Shown here: positions 42,124 to 50,625 of the stretch, in pieces
Layout: every line of letters starts with the position of its first letter
Position numbering within the stretch: the first letter of the stretch is position 1
Assembly (NCBI GenBank): GCA_963843745.1
Contig: CAWJLP010000021.1
Span: 682,001 to 746,000 of the forward strand
Length of the DNA: 64,000 nucleotides
Source: Trebonia sp963843745
GTDB lineage: Bacteria > Actinomycetota > Actinomycetes > Streptosporangiales > Streptosporangiaceae
Reading direction: 5' to 3'
The notes under the pieces: generated by a model
What the model was told of the DNA's origin: nothing
Seen by the model: the letters and a program-made list of their open reading frames with translations, nothing else
The model's database searches: none
Translations under genes and position numbers: made by a program

Positions 42124-43208
42124 GCACCGAGGCCTCGCTGGCCGCGACCATCGAGGACCAGAAAGAGCATCCGCTGGCGTGGAAGACGGTGGCCAAGCGG
42201 GCTGCGATGGTGGTCATCACCGGTGTCGCCCTCTACCTCGTCTTCCCCGCCATCACCGAGGTGCTCGCCTCCTGGCCGCGGCTGTCGACCCTGGACCCCT
42301 GGTGGCTCATCCTGGCCGTGGCGTTTCAGGTCGCCCACTTCACCTGCACGTTCGCCCTGCAGCGCCTCGCTCTCCGCACCCGGGCCTGGTTCCCGGTCGT
42401 CACGTCCCAGCTGGCAGGCAACGCGATCACCCTGATCATGCCGGGGGGAGCGGCCGTGGGCGCCGCGGTGCAGTTCCGCATGCTGGCGGTCAGCGGCATG
42501 GACACTAGCTCTACCGTGGGCGGGCTGGCGGCGTTCTCCCTGCTGGGCGTGGGCAGCCTGCTGGCCCTGCCGGCCTTCGCCCTTCCCGCCGTGCTGCTGG
42601 GTGCGCCAGTCAGCCGGGGGCTGGTGAACGCCGCGCTCCTGGGGGCGGTGGGATTCCTGGCCTTCGCCGCGCTCGGCGCGGTTGTCCTGGTCTATGACGC
42701 GCCGCTCCGCTGGGCTGGCCGGCTGACCCAGCGGGTGAGGAACCGGCTATTGCCGAAGCGCCCGCCGCTGGAGGGACTGGACGAGACCCTGCTGGCCCAG
42801 CGCAACGACATCCGGGCCGTGCTGGGCCGGCAGTGGTGGCAGGCGCTGCTGCTGTCCGCGGGCCGTCTCGCGTTCGACTACTTGTGCCTGCTCGCCGCGC
42901 TGCGGGCCACCGGGAGTAACCCGCGTCCCTCGGTGATCCTGATCGCCTACGCGGTAGCGGGCGTCATCGGGATGATCCCCATCACCCCTGGCGGCCTGGG
43001 GATCGTGGAAGCCAGCCTCACCGGGCTCCTGGTGCTGTCCGAGGTGAACTCGAGCCAGGCCGTGCTGGCCACACTGACCTACCGGCTCGCCTCGTACTGG
43101 CTCCCGCTGCTCGCTGGGCCGATCGCCTACGCCCTGTTCCGGTTCAGGTACCGGAGCCGTCCTTCGTCCAGCGCGCCGCGGCCCGCACCTCAGGACGCGA
43201 CGTCCTGA
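42120..43208 (+). CDS. Flippase-like LPG-synthase/AglD transmembrane protein
   Basis: 362 residues from GTG 42120, overlapping the previous stop by 4 bp. It has eight to nine membrane helices with the LPG_synthase_TM signatures LAGNAITLIMPGGAAVGAAVQFRM (split over two helices) and GMIPITPGGLGIVEASL. It is a single-domain partner of the preceding multidomain protein, so the two probably act together in envelope lipid or glycolipid handling (inference). It is convergent with the DUF2252 gene, whose stop is 3 bp away. Confidence 0.85.
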   Translation: MSTEASLAATIEDQKEHPLAWKTVAKRAAMVVITGVALYLVFPAITEVLASWPRLSTLDPWWLILAVAFQVAHFTCTFALQRLALRTRAWFPVVTSQLAGNAITLIMPGGAAVGAAVQFRMLAVSGMDTSSTVGGLAAFSLLGVGSLLALPAFALPAVLLGAPVSRGLVNAALLGAVGFLAFAALGAVVLVYDAPLRWAGRLTQRVRNRLLPKRPPLEGLDETLLAQRNDIRAVLGRQWWQALLLSAGRLAFDYLCLLAALRATGSNPRPSVILIAYAVAGVIGMIPITPGGLGIVEASLTGLLVLSEVNSSQAVLATLTYRLASYWLPLLAGPIAYALFRFRYRSRPSSSAPRPAPQDATS

Positions 43209-43211
43209 GGG

Positions 43212-44633
43212 TCAGACCCCTTCGATGCATTCCAGTCGGCCCGACTTGATCGCGGTGGTGAACTCCTGGTAGTCGCGCTCATTCTGGTCGGCGTACCGCT
43301 CGGAGAAGTCGGTGATCGCGCGATCGAACGCGTCGCCGCGGCCGAGGTAGGCGGCGATCGCGACCGGGTCCCCTGACCGGGCATGCCCGCGGGCCATCGT
43401 CCAGCCGCAGAGCTTCGCGTACAGGATGAGCCCGAGCGGGGTCATCTCCTCGATCACCACCGATCCCTTCATGTCCCGCAGCTGGCGCCAGTAGAAGTGC
43501 CTGTTGACGTCCACGCCGCGGGCCCAGCCGAGGTAAATGTCGCTGGTGGCCTGCATCAGCTTTTGTCCCTGCACTACTCGCTGGCCGTGCTGGCGGTAGC
43601 GGCTGCGCGGCAGGTGTTCCTCCAGCACCGAGTTGGTGGCCTCCTTCACCTGGAGGAAGAGCGGGTCGCTGGCGTCGCGGCCCTGGAGCAGCACGATGAA
43701 GCAGCGGGTGCCAACGCTGCCGACGCCGACGACCTTGCGGGCGACGTCGATGACCTCGAAGTGCCCGAGCAGGTGCCGCATGTCGGGCTGCAAGCTCGCG
43801 CGATAGGCCGTGAACTGCTCACGGATCAGCTTGCTGAGGCGATCGGGAGTCAGCTCAGGCGCCAGGTCACGCAGCGGGATGACAACCGGCGGCTGGTTGA
43901 CGATCCGGTACCGGCCGTCGTCCAGTTCACCGAGCTTGGACAGCGCCTGAAGGCTGTCGCGGGTATGCGCCTTGGCGGCGGCCTCGCCGACCCGTTTTTG
44001 CGCGAGCTTGGCCATCTTGGCCTGGTCGCCAGTCGCCTTGCTCTTCGTCGCCGTCTTCCCGGCATCCCGGGCCGCGGCCTTGATCGTGTCCTCGTCGAGG
44101 CTGGCGTACCAGACGTCCATCGTGCCCTGTCCGGCGAACCCGGCCATGGCTTCCCGGTAGGCGGTCACCGAGGCTTGCGCCGCGGCGCGCGCCTCCGCCG
44201 GCGTGAACCCGTTGTTGCGGGCCGCCACCACGAAGCTCGCCGCCATCCGCTTCACGTCCCACTCGAACGGCCCGGGCAGCGTCTCGTCGAAGTCGTTGAG
44301 GTCGAACACCAGCCTGCGCTCCGGCGAGCCGAATATCCCGAAGTTCGACAGGTGGGCGTCGCCGCACAGCTGGACGCTGAGGCCGGCTACCGGGGTGTCC
44401 TTCAGGTCCTCGGCCATGACCCTGGCCGCGCCCCGGTAGAAGGTGAACGGCGAGACCATCATCCGGCCGTGCCGGACCGGCACGAGATCGGGTTCCCGGT
44501 CGGTGTTCTGCTGTTCGAGCAGGTCCACTGGATGCCGGCGGTCGGCCGCCGGCTCCCAGCCCGCGTGCGACGACCGCGGGGTACCGGTGCGGGCACTGCT
44601 GCCTTGCGCTTGCCGCTCCGCCAGGGTGATCAT
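43212..44633 (-). CDS. DUF2252-family protein
   Basis: 473 residues from ATG 44633, with GGAGG 10 nt upstream; a longer frame reaches 44726. Kinase-like signatures of the family are present: CGDAHLSNFGIFG and LVFDLNDFDETLPGPFEWDVKR, with SVGTRCFIVLLQG and the later GWTMARGHARSGD. DUF2252 proteins resemble aminoglycoside/choline kinases in fold, but their substrate is unknown. The gene commonly sits in actinomycete stress loci. One TCACCC-N5-GGGTGA element lies 137 bp upstream of the start. Confidence 0.88.
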   Translation of the reverse strand: MITLAERQAQGSSARTGTPRSSHAGWEPAADRRHPVDLLEQQNTDREPDLVPVRHGRMMVSPFTFYRGAARVMAEDLKDTPVAGLSVQLCGDAHLSNFGIFGSPERRLVFDLNDFDETLPGPFEWDVKRMAASFVVAARNNGFTPAEARAAAQASVTAYREAMAGFAGQGTMDVWYASLDEDTIKAAARDAGKTATKSKATGDQAKMAKLAQKRVGEAAAKAHTRDSLQALSKLGELDDGRYRIVNQPPVVIPLRDLAPELTPDRLSKLIREQFTAYRASLQPDMRHLLGHFEVIDVARKVVGVGSVGTRCFIVLLQGRDASDPLFLQVKEATNSVLEEHLPRSRYRQHGQRVVQGQKLMQATSDIYLGWARGVDVNRHFYWRQLRDMKGSVVIEEMTPLGLILYAKLCGWTMARGHARSGDPVAIAAYLGRGDAFDRAITDFSERYADQNERDYQEFTTAIKSGRLECIEGV

Positions 44634-44769
44634 CGGGTCACGACCTCCTCGATAGCACATACAGGCTGGCGTTCTCGCAATCGGCCTGGTCCGCGGACGG
44701 CGGAAGGTCGGCCATCGTTTGCCCACTGTTCATCAGCTGGATCGTGACCCGGGAGGCCGCTGGCGGGCG

Positions 44770-44786
44770 TCACCCGCGACGGGTGA
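44770..44786. promoter_or_regulatory. Operator-like inverted repeat 2 (TCACCC-N5-GGGTGA)
   Basis: TCACCCGCGACGGGTGA is a perfect 6+6 inverted repeat upstream of the DUF2252 gene. It is identical in both arms to the element in front of the LuxR-type regulator at 46849. Confidence 0.6.
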
Positions 44787-44793
44787 TCACGCC

Positions 44794-44820
44794 GGGGAAG
44801 ACGGCTGGCGAGTCTTCCCG
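44794..44820 (-). terminator. Candidate terminator hairpin after the FGE gene
   Basis: GGGAAGAC-N9-GTCTTCCC, an 8-bp perfect stem. It lies 34 bp beyond the stop of the formylglycine-generating enzyme gene on the minus strand and has no T-tract. Confidence 0.4.
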
Positions 44821-44853
44821 GCCCTCGAGTCCGCCGTCAGCTGGGCGCGCGGT

Positions 44854-45795
44854 TCAATCCGGACGGGCGACGCACCGGAAGCCCAGGTGGGCGGTTGACG
44901 TGTCGACCGCCTCGCCCTGGCGGGCCGCCGGCCGGTACCGCAGGCAGTAGTTCGGCGCGCACAGGTGCGAGCCGCCCTTGATCACCCGGCGCGGGATGTG
45001 CGCCCCCGGCTCGCCGGGCACCAGGCTGCCCGCGGGATCGGTCACCCGCGGATTGCGCGGCACGCAGCACGCGTGCTCAGCAGGCTGTGCGGCGGGTTGT
45101 GCGGCGAAGTAGTCGCTCGTCCACTCCCACACGTTGCCGGCCATGTCATACAGGCCGTGGCCGTTGGGCGGGAAGCTCCGTACCGGGGACGTGCCGCGCT
45201 TGCCCGGCGGCTTCAGGTTCTGCCAGGGGAACTCGCCCTGCCAGGTGTTGGCCATCACCTTCCCCCTGGGGAACGGGTCGTCGCCCCAGGTATAGACCGC
45301 GCCGTCCAGCCCGCCGCGGGCGGCGAACTCCCACTCGGCCTCGGTCGGCAGCTCCTTGCCCGCCCAGGCGGCGTACGCGTCGGCGTCCTCGGCGGCGACG
45401 TGGGTGACCGGGTGCCGGTCCAGGCCGCCCGCGGTGCTGCCCGGCCCGCGGGGATGCCGCCAGTCGGCGCCCGGGGTGTACCGCCACCACTGCGACACGT
45501 CCCGCAGGTCCACCGGCCCGCTGGTGGCGAAGAACACCAGCGAGCCGGGCCGCAGCAGGTCCGGGTCCGCGCCGGGGTACTGCGCCGGGTCGAGCGGCCG
45601 CTCGGCCAGGGTCACGTACCCGGTCGCGGTCACGAACCGGCGGAACTCCGCGACCGTGACCGCGTGATCGTCCATCCAGAAGCCGTCGACCTCGACGTGG
45701 CGCGCCGGGCGTTCCTCCGGGTAGAAGTCCTCCGAGCCCATCAGGAACTTGCCGCCCGGCACCCAGGCCATGTCCTTCGGGCGGGCGCTACTCAC
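44854..45795 (-). CDS. Formylglycine-generating enzyme (sulfatase-modifying factor family)
   Basis: 313 residues, the normal bacterial FGE length. It converts an active-site cysteine of type I sulfatases to formylglycine using copper and oxygen. The copper-binding cysteine pair is conserved at Cys279 and Cys284 (GGSHLCAPNYCLRYRPAARQ). The FGE-sulfatase fold signatures WVPGGKFLMGS, LPTEAEWEFAARGG and DMAGNVWEWTSDYF are present. No sulfatase gene lies in the window, so its client is elsewhere or non-canonical. The ATG at 45795 starts MSSARPKDMAWVPGG. Confidence 0.92.
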   Translation of the reverse strand: MSSARPKDMAWVPGGKFLMGSEDFYPEERPARHVEVDGFWMDDHAVTVAEFRRFVTATGYVTLAERPLDPAQYPGADPDLLRPGSLVFFATSGPVDLRDVSQWWRYTPGADWRHPRGPGSTAGGLDRHPVTHVAAEDADAYAAWAGKELPTEAEWEFAARGGLDGAVYTWGDDPFPRGKVMANTWQGEFPWQNLKPPGKRGTSPVRSFPPNGHGLYDMAGNVWEWTSDYFAAQPAAQPAEHACCVPRNPRVTDPAGSLVPGEPGAHIPRRVIKGGSHLCAPNYCLRYRPAARQGEAVDTSTAHLGFRCVARPD

Positions 45796-45899
45796 GGGCC
45801 ATCATCGCGACGGCCTCGCGCTCGAGGTCCACGTACGGCTTGCGCTGACGTTGACTTGCACTTGACGAATCGTACGCCTGGTTCCGCGCCCATGGCCGA

Positions 45900-45928
45900 C
45901 CGGAGTCAGCCGCGTACGTTCCGGATAA
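45900..45928 (-). repeat. Interspersed repeat, copy E (GTACGC subtype, full length)
   Basis: On the minus strand TTATCCGGAACGTACGCGGC then TGACTCCGG. It sits just after the GAP-family gene stop and is the cleanest example of this subtype in the window. Confidence 0.75.
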
Positions 45929-45932
45929 GAAG

Positions 45933-46616
45933 TCAGGCAGTCAGCCCGCCGATGGCATCGCCGATGAGCTTCACGCCGATGATCACGCAGATGACCGCCG
46001 TGATCACGGCGTTGTGCTGAGCCATCCAGTCCTTCAGCTCCGAGAGCGGCTTCTCCGAGCGCGCGCCCATCGTGACGTAGATCGCGACGGGGGTGCCGAC
46101 CCCGAGGGTGCCGACCAGCGCGAACACCGCGTAGGCGATCGCCTGCGCGCCACCGGAGATGCCGGTCTGCGCGATCGCCGCCGCGGCGACCGCCGCGAGC
46201 AGCAGGTTCTTCGGGTTGAGGCCGGCCATCACCACGCCCAGCCCGGCCGCCTGCAGCGGCTTGATCTCGTCGACCCGGCCGATCCACTTCGGCAGCTCCA
46301 CCCGGTCGCCGCTCCTGGGGCGGGTGTGGAACTGCCAGGCCGCCACCAGGAGCAGCGCCGCGCCGATCACGACCTTGAGCCAGCTCACCCAGGTGGCGGG
46401 GGCGCCGGACGAGCTGGCGCCCGCGGGATCCGCGATGCTCAGTGCGATCGCCCCGACGATGGCGAGCCCGGCCAGCCAGCCGGCGATGAACAACGGGCCG
46501 TTCACCCGCGCCCGCCGCGTGGTCAGCATCAGCACCACGGCGACGATCGGGATCGGGCTCAAGGCGACGCCGACCGCGAGCGGCAGCGCGCCGCCGATCG
46601 CCGCCCCGATGCCCAC
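45933..46616 (-). CDS. GAP-family (Sap-like) membrane protein
   Basis: 227 residues from GTG 46616 with six membrane helices. Segments ALSPIPIVAVVLMLTT, NGPLFIAGWLAG, LQAAGLGVVMAGLNPKNLLL and VGTPVAIYVTMG are those of the GAP family, which includes the mycobacterial sulfolipid-1-addressing protein Sap. The family fold is related to LysE-type exporters. Probably moves or exposes a lipid or small metabolite (inference). There is no clear ribosome-binding site, so coupling to the small upstream ORF is possible. Confidence 0.85.
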   Translation of the reverse strand: MGIGAAIGGALPLAVGVALSPIPIVAVVLMLTTRRARVNGPLFIAGWLAGLAIVGAIALSIADPAGASSSGAPATWVSWLKVVIGAALLLVAAWQFHTRPRSGDRVELPKWIGRVDEIKPLQAAGLGVVMAGLNPKNLLLAAVAAAAIAQTGISGGAQAIAYAVFALVGTLGVGTPVAIYVTMGARSEKPLSELKDWMAQHNAVITAVICVIIGVKLIGDAIGGLTA

Positions 46617-46631
46617 GCCCGGCCCGGCCCG

Positions 46632-46739
46632 TCAGGCCCATTCGCGGCGCGGCGAGAGCAGCGCCCAGATGATGACAGGGCCGGCGGCGTCCGGCGGCTG
46701 CGGGGTCTCGGTCGCTGGCTGATCCTGTGCATTGCTCAT
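46632..46739 (-). CDS. Possible 35-residue protein upstream of the GAP-family gene
   Basis: ATG 46739 follows AGGGG and encodes MSNAQDQPATETPQPPDAAG and then PVIIWALLSPRREWA. The stop is 15 bp before the GAP-family start, and the C-terminal half is hydrophobic. It could be a real small protein or a leader; no family is recognised. Confidence 0.35.
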   Translation of the reverse strand: MSNAQDQPATETPQPPDAAGPVIIWALLSPRREWA

Positions 46740-46848
46740 GTGGCGGGCCCCTTTGCACTGACAGCGACGCATCTGCGGGCACGACCGTAAGCCGTGGCCC
46801 TCTACCAGATCATCATCCTTGGTGGGTGATTGGCTCCTGACCCGCGTC

Positions 46849-46865
46849 TCACCCATCACGGGTGA
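46849..46865. promoter_or_regulatory. Operator-like inverted repeat 3 (TCACCC-N5-GGGTGA)
   Basis: TCACCCATCACGGGTGA lies between the divergent GAP-family run and the LuxR-type regulator gene, 89 bp before the latter's start. It could control both directions. Confidence 0.6.
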
Positions 46866-46953
46866 TGCCTCGCGAGTTTCTCGTGGCGGAACGTGTTGAC
46901 ATGCTTACCAATAAACGGACACGGGTAAGTGCCTGGTCAATGGGGGGATCAGG

Positions 46954-49602
46954 GTGAAGGACGTGACGCTAGAGTCAGCCGTTTCCGGCGGCATCACGAT
47001 CGGCGTGGAGCCGCGGCTCCCCGACAGCAAGGTCCGCATCCCGTGCCTGGGGGACGACGTGTTCAGGCGCGACCGGCTGACCGAGCTGATCGAACGGGCC
47101 ACCGCCCGTCCGGTGACGATGATCGCCGCCCCCGCGGGCTCGGGCAAGACCGTCGCCTGCGCCGTGTGGGCGGCCGAGAAGGCGAGGTCCCGGCGGGTAG
47201 CCTGGCTGAGCCTGGACGAGGGGGACAGGGAACCCGCCAGGTTCTGGGCCTCCATGACCGCCGCGCTCGCGACCGGGGGCACGTCGGCGGTGGCGGAGCT
47301 CGTCCCGTGCAGCCGTGACGGCGACGACGACCTGCCGGCTGACCTGGTGAACACGATGCGGCGGCTGTCGGGATCGGTGGTGCTCGTCCTCGACGACGTG
47401 CACGTGCTCGCGGGCAGCGACGTCATGCCCGGGCTAGCCCTGCTCGCTCACAACGCGCCGGCGTCGCTGCGCCTCATCCTGTCCGGGCGGTCCCTGCCCG
47501 AGCTGCACGTGGCGCGGATGCGGGTGGCGGGCACGCTGTCGGAGGTCATGCCCGCGGACCTGGCCTGCACGGCGGAAGAGGCCGAGGGGTATTTCGCTGC
47601 CCTGGGCCTGACCGCCAGCGCCGCGGAGCGCGACCAGCTGCTCGGCTCCGTGGAGGGCTGGATGGCCGGCCCGCGGCTCGCCGCGCTCATCGCGGCCCGG
47701 GACGGGCCGCTGAGCGTCGACGCCATCGCCGCCGACCCCATCGTGGCCGACTACCTGCGCGACGAGGTGCTGGACCAGCAGCCCGCCGCGATCCGGCGGT
47801 TCCTCCGGCGCACCAGCGTGGCCGAGCGGCTCACCGGGGGCTTCGCCGACTGGCTGACGGGGGAGCAGGGCGGGACGCGCATCCTGGACCAGCTCAGCCG
47901 GGCGGGCAGCTTCGTGTCCAGGGACGCGCAGGGCAAGTACCGGTACCACCCGTTCCTGCGGCAGGTGCTGCTCGGCGAACTGCGCGGGGGCACGCCAGAA
48001 GAGGTGCCCGGCCTGCTCGGCCGGGCCGCGCGCTGGCACACGCGCGACGGCGACGCGATCGAAGCGGTGCGCTGCTGGGCCGAGACCGGTGACTGGGAGC
48101 ACGCCTCGCTGGCGCTGACCGAGGCGGGGCTGGCCGGGGTGCTGCCCGACCGGATCGGGGAGCTGGAAGCGGCCCTCGGGCTGTTTCCCGCGGCGCGCCG
48201 CGGCGCGGACCCCGCGGTGGCGGCCGCGCTCGGGATGGCGCGGCTGTGCCGCGGCGATCCGGCCTCGGCGGACGCGTATCTCGCCCTGGCGGCCGCCGGG
48301 CTCGATGACCGGGTACCGAACCGGCTCGTCGTCGAGCTGTGGCTGGCCATGCTGCGGACGGCACGGCAGCCGGACGCGCTCGCCGCCTGCTGGGCGACGG
48401 CAGAGCAGGCACAGGTCAGCGCCGGCAAGCAGGCGGAACACCAGGCGCTGGGGCTGCTCTGGCTCGCGCTCGGCACGGCGCTGCTGCGCCGCTGGGAGGT
48501 CACGGCGGCGCGGCGCGCGCTGGCGTCCGCCAGTCACCAGCTCACCGCGGCCGGGACGACCGCGATGCGGGAGCGCACCCAGGGGTGGATGGCCGTGACC
48601 GAAGTGCTGTACGGCGACCTCCACGCGGCGACGGGCATCATCGAGCGGCTACGGAGCAGGGTGCCCCCCGATCCGGCGGCGGCGTTCTTCGCGGCGATCG
48701 CCGCCGCGCACCTGGCCGTCGAGCAAGACGACCTCGTCGCGGCGGCCCGGCTGCTCGACGAGGCCGATCCCGGCGCCGTCAGCTGGCTGCCCGGCGAGCC
48801 GGACGCCGAGTCACTGCTGATGCTGGCGCGGGTGCGCGCCGCCATCGCCGAGGGCGATGTCGCCGCGGCCAGGGACATGGTCCGCCTCGTCTGCGACAAG
48901 TACGGCACGGACGAGCCCGTGCCCCGCGCGGTGGACGCCGACATCGCGCTCCTCGCGGGTGACCCGAGGCTGATCACCGCGGCCCTCGGCCAGTCCGGCG
49001 GCGCCGACGCCTGCCGTACCGTCCGCGCGGACCAGCTGGCCGCGCGCGCCCGGTTCCTGCTCGCGCTCGGCGATCCGGCGGGCGCCCTCGAAGCGGCGCG
49101 GCACTGCGCGTCCGACGGCGGGCTGACGCTCAGGGACCGCATCACGGCGCTGGTCGCCGCCGCCCTGGCCAGCCGCCGACTCGGCGCTGACCGCGAGGCG
49201 GCGAGATCGCTGGAGCAGGCACTGGGGCTCGCCGAGCCGCACCGCGCGTACCGGCCGTTCCTCGACATGGGCGGGGACGTGCACTCGGCGATCGCCATCC
49301 TGATCGCGCCCGCCAGTCCGGCCGCCGGGTTCGCCGCACGGGTCCGCGAGCACCTGATCTCCCGGCCGCTCGCCAAGCCGCCCGACGCCGCGCCAGGCGG
49401 CCGCGAGGCGCCCGCCCTCACCGCGAGCGAACTGGCCGTGCTGCGCCTGCTGCGCTCGCACATGACCAACCAGGAGATCGCCGACGCCCTCTACCTGTCG
49501 GTCAACACGGTCAAGACCCACCTGCGTGCGGTGTACCACAAGCTCGGCGTGTCCTCGCGCCGCGAGGCCGTCGATCGCGGCCGCCGCCTGCGCATGCTGT
49601 AG
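46954..49602 (+). CDS. Large LuxR-family (MalT/LAL-type) transcriptional regulator
   Basis: 882 residues from GTG 46954, with a G-run ribosome-binding site 6 nt upstream. P-loop AAPAGSGKT at 58-66 and Walker B SVVLVLDDVHVL mark an N-terminal STAND-type ATPase like MalT. The middle ~500 residues are helical TPR-like repeats (LARARFLLALGDPAGALEA). The C-terminus is a LuxR helix-turn-helix (LTASELAVLRLLRSHMTNQE, then ADALYLSVNTVKTHLRAVYHK). The ligand is unknown. Its own upstream repeat recurs near DUF2252 and the flippase run, so it is a candidate regulator of this whole block (inference). Confidence 0.9.
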   Translation: MKDVTLESAVSGGITIGVEPRLPDSKVRIPCLGDDVFRRDRLTELIERATARPVTMIAAPAGSGKTVACAVWAAEKARSRRVAWLSLDEGDREPARFWASMTAALATGGTSAVAELVPCSRDGDDDLPADLVNTMRRLSGSVVLVLDDVHVLAGSDVMPGLALLAHNAPASLRLILSGRSLPELHVARMRVAGTLSEVMPADLACTAEEAEGYFAALGLTASAAERDQLLGSVEGWMAGPRLAALIAARDGPLSVDAIAADPIVADYLRDEVLDQQPAAIRRFLRRTSVAERLTGGFADWLTGEQGGTRILDQLSRAGSFVSRDAQGKYRYHPFLRQVLLGELRGGTPEEVPGLLGRAARWHTRDGDAIEAVRCWAETGDWEHASLALTEAGLAGVLPDRIGELEAALGLFPAARRGADPAVAAALGMARLCRGDPASADAYLALAAAGLDDRVPNRLVVELWLAMLRTARQPDALAACWATAEQAQVSAGKQAEHQALGLLWLALGTALLRRWEVTAARRALASASHQLTAAGTTAMRERTQGWMAVTEVLYGDLHAATGIIERLRSRVPPDPAAAFFAAIAAAHLAVEQDDLVAAARLLDEADPGAVSWLPGEPDAESLLMLARVRAAIAEGDVAAARDMVRLVCDKYGTDEPVPRAVDADIALLAGDPRLITAALGQSGGADACRTVRADQLAARARFLLALGDPAGALEAARHCASDGGLTLRDRITALVAAALASRRLGADREAARSLEQALGLAEPHRAYRPFLDMGGDVHSAIAILIAPASPAAGFAARVREHLISRPLAKPPDAAPGGREAPALTASELAVLRLLRSHMTNQEIADALYLSVNTVKTHLRAVYHKLGVSSRREAVDRGRRLRML

Positions 49603-49779
49603 CGACCGCAGCGCGACGGTGTCCGCCCAGGCTGCAGGCGACGCTGATGACCGTGGTGATGGCCGTGCCGTGCTGTTCATCCTCCGCGGCGCCGGGCTGA
49701 ACCAGCCCCGCGAGCACGCTCCGCGATACGGCCTGCGACTGGGAATTGGCGTCCTCGCCCCACCAGCGTGATTTACGTC

Positions 49780-49801
49780 ACGCCGGTGTTGAGAAAAACT
49801 T
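49780..49801. promoter_or_regulatory. Candidate SufR operator 1
   Basis: Palindrome ACGCCGGTGT followed by TGAGAAAAACTT. It is repeated with four changes 45 bp downstream, just ahead of sufR. Confidence 0.5.
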
Positions 49802-49824
49802 GCGACGCCCCTCCGATTTAAGGC

Positions 49825-49846
49825 ACACTGGTGTTGTGAAAAACAT
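49825..49846. promoter_or_regulatory. Candidate SufR operator 2, overlapping the sufR start
   Basis: Palindrome ACACTGGTGT followed by TGTGAAAAACAT. The GTG start of sufR (49836) lies inside this copy, so bound SufR would block its own expression and that of the SUF operon. Confidence 0.5.
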
Positions 49847-50621
49847 CGGGACGACGCGTGCTGCTGGGAATCTCGCGTCCCCCGGCAGTGCTATACCAGG
49901 CGTACAAGGCGCACAGCATGGTCACGCGGTCACCGAGCGCGGCACCCGCGGCCAGGTCGCCAGGCTGATCCTGGAACTTGGCCCGTCGACCGCGAACACG
50001 CTGGGCAGCAGGCTCGGCCTCACGCCCGCGGCCATCCGGCGCCACCTGGACAACCTGATAAGCGAAGGCCTGATCGAAACGCGCACCGCCCGCACCTACG
50101 GCAACCGCGGACGTGGCCTGCCGGCGAAGCTCTTCGTCATCACCGACGCCGGGCGCAGCGCGTTCGGGCACGCCTACGACGACCTGGCGACCGGCGCGCT
50201 AAGGTTCATCGCGCAGACGTCGGGCCCGGAGGCCGTCGCCGAGTTCGCCCGGCGGCAGGTGTCCGAGCTCGAGCGGCGGTACGAGCCAGTGATGGCCCAG
50301 GCGAGCGATCTCACCAGCCGGGTGCAGGCGCTCGCGGGGGCGCTGTCCGCCGACGGCTACGCCGCCTCGGCCGGCCCCGCGCCGGCCATCGGCGCGGCCC
50401 AGCTGGCCGGCGAGCAGATCTGCCAGCACCACTGCCCGGTCGCGCACGTCGCGGCCGAGTTCCCCGAACTGTGCGAGGCGGAGACGGAAGCGTTCGGCAG
50501 GCTGCTCGGCACGCCGGTGCAGCGGCTGGCGACCATCGCGCACGGCGACGGGATCTGCACGACGCACGTGACATGCACGGAACGGGTAACGAAAACCCCC
50601 AACGAGTCCGGAGGGCTCTGA
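49836..50621 (+). CDS. sufR: SufR-type iron-sulfur regulator
   Basis: 261 residues from GTG 49836. The winged helix-turn-helix is at residues ~47-110 (ILELGPSTANTLGSRLG, LTPAAIRRHLDNLISEGLI). The C-terminal cluster-binding region has cysteines 196, 200 and 213 (ICQHHCPVAHVAAEFPELC), as in SufR repressors that sense Fe-S status. It is the first gene of the SUF operon, with sufB starting 4 bp after its stop. The start choice is not certain because no Shine-Dalgarno precedes it, and upstream in-frame codons are occupied by the operator repeats. Confidence 0.9.
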   Translation: MKNIGTTRAAGNLASPGSAIPGVQGAQHGHAVTERGTRGQVARLILELGPSTANTLGSRLGLTPAAIRRHLDNLISEGLIETRTARTYGNRGRGLPAKLFVITDAGRSAFGHAYDDLATGALRFIAQTSGPEAVAEFARRQVSELERRYEPVMAQASDLTSRVQALAGALSADGYAASAGPAPAIGAAQLAGEQICQHHCPVAHVAAEFPELCEAETEAFGRLLGTPVQRLATIAHGDGICTTHVTCTERVTKTPNESGGL

Positions 50622-50625
50622 CGAT

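Noticed and set aside
46632..46859. 75-codon frame starting at 46859 as the real small gene upstream of the GAP-family protein
   Set aside because: The first 40 residues are basic and Cys-rich with no family look, and the TCACCC-N5-GGGTGA element lies just upstream of it; only the 35-codon form has a plausible ribosome-binding site.
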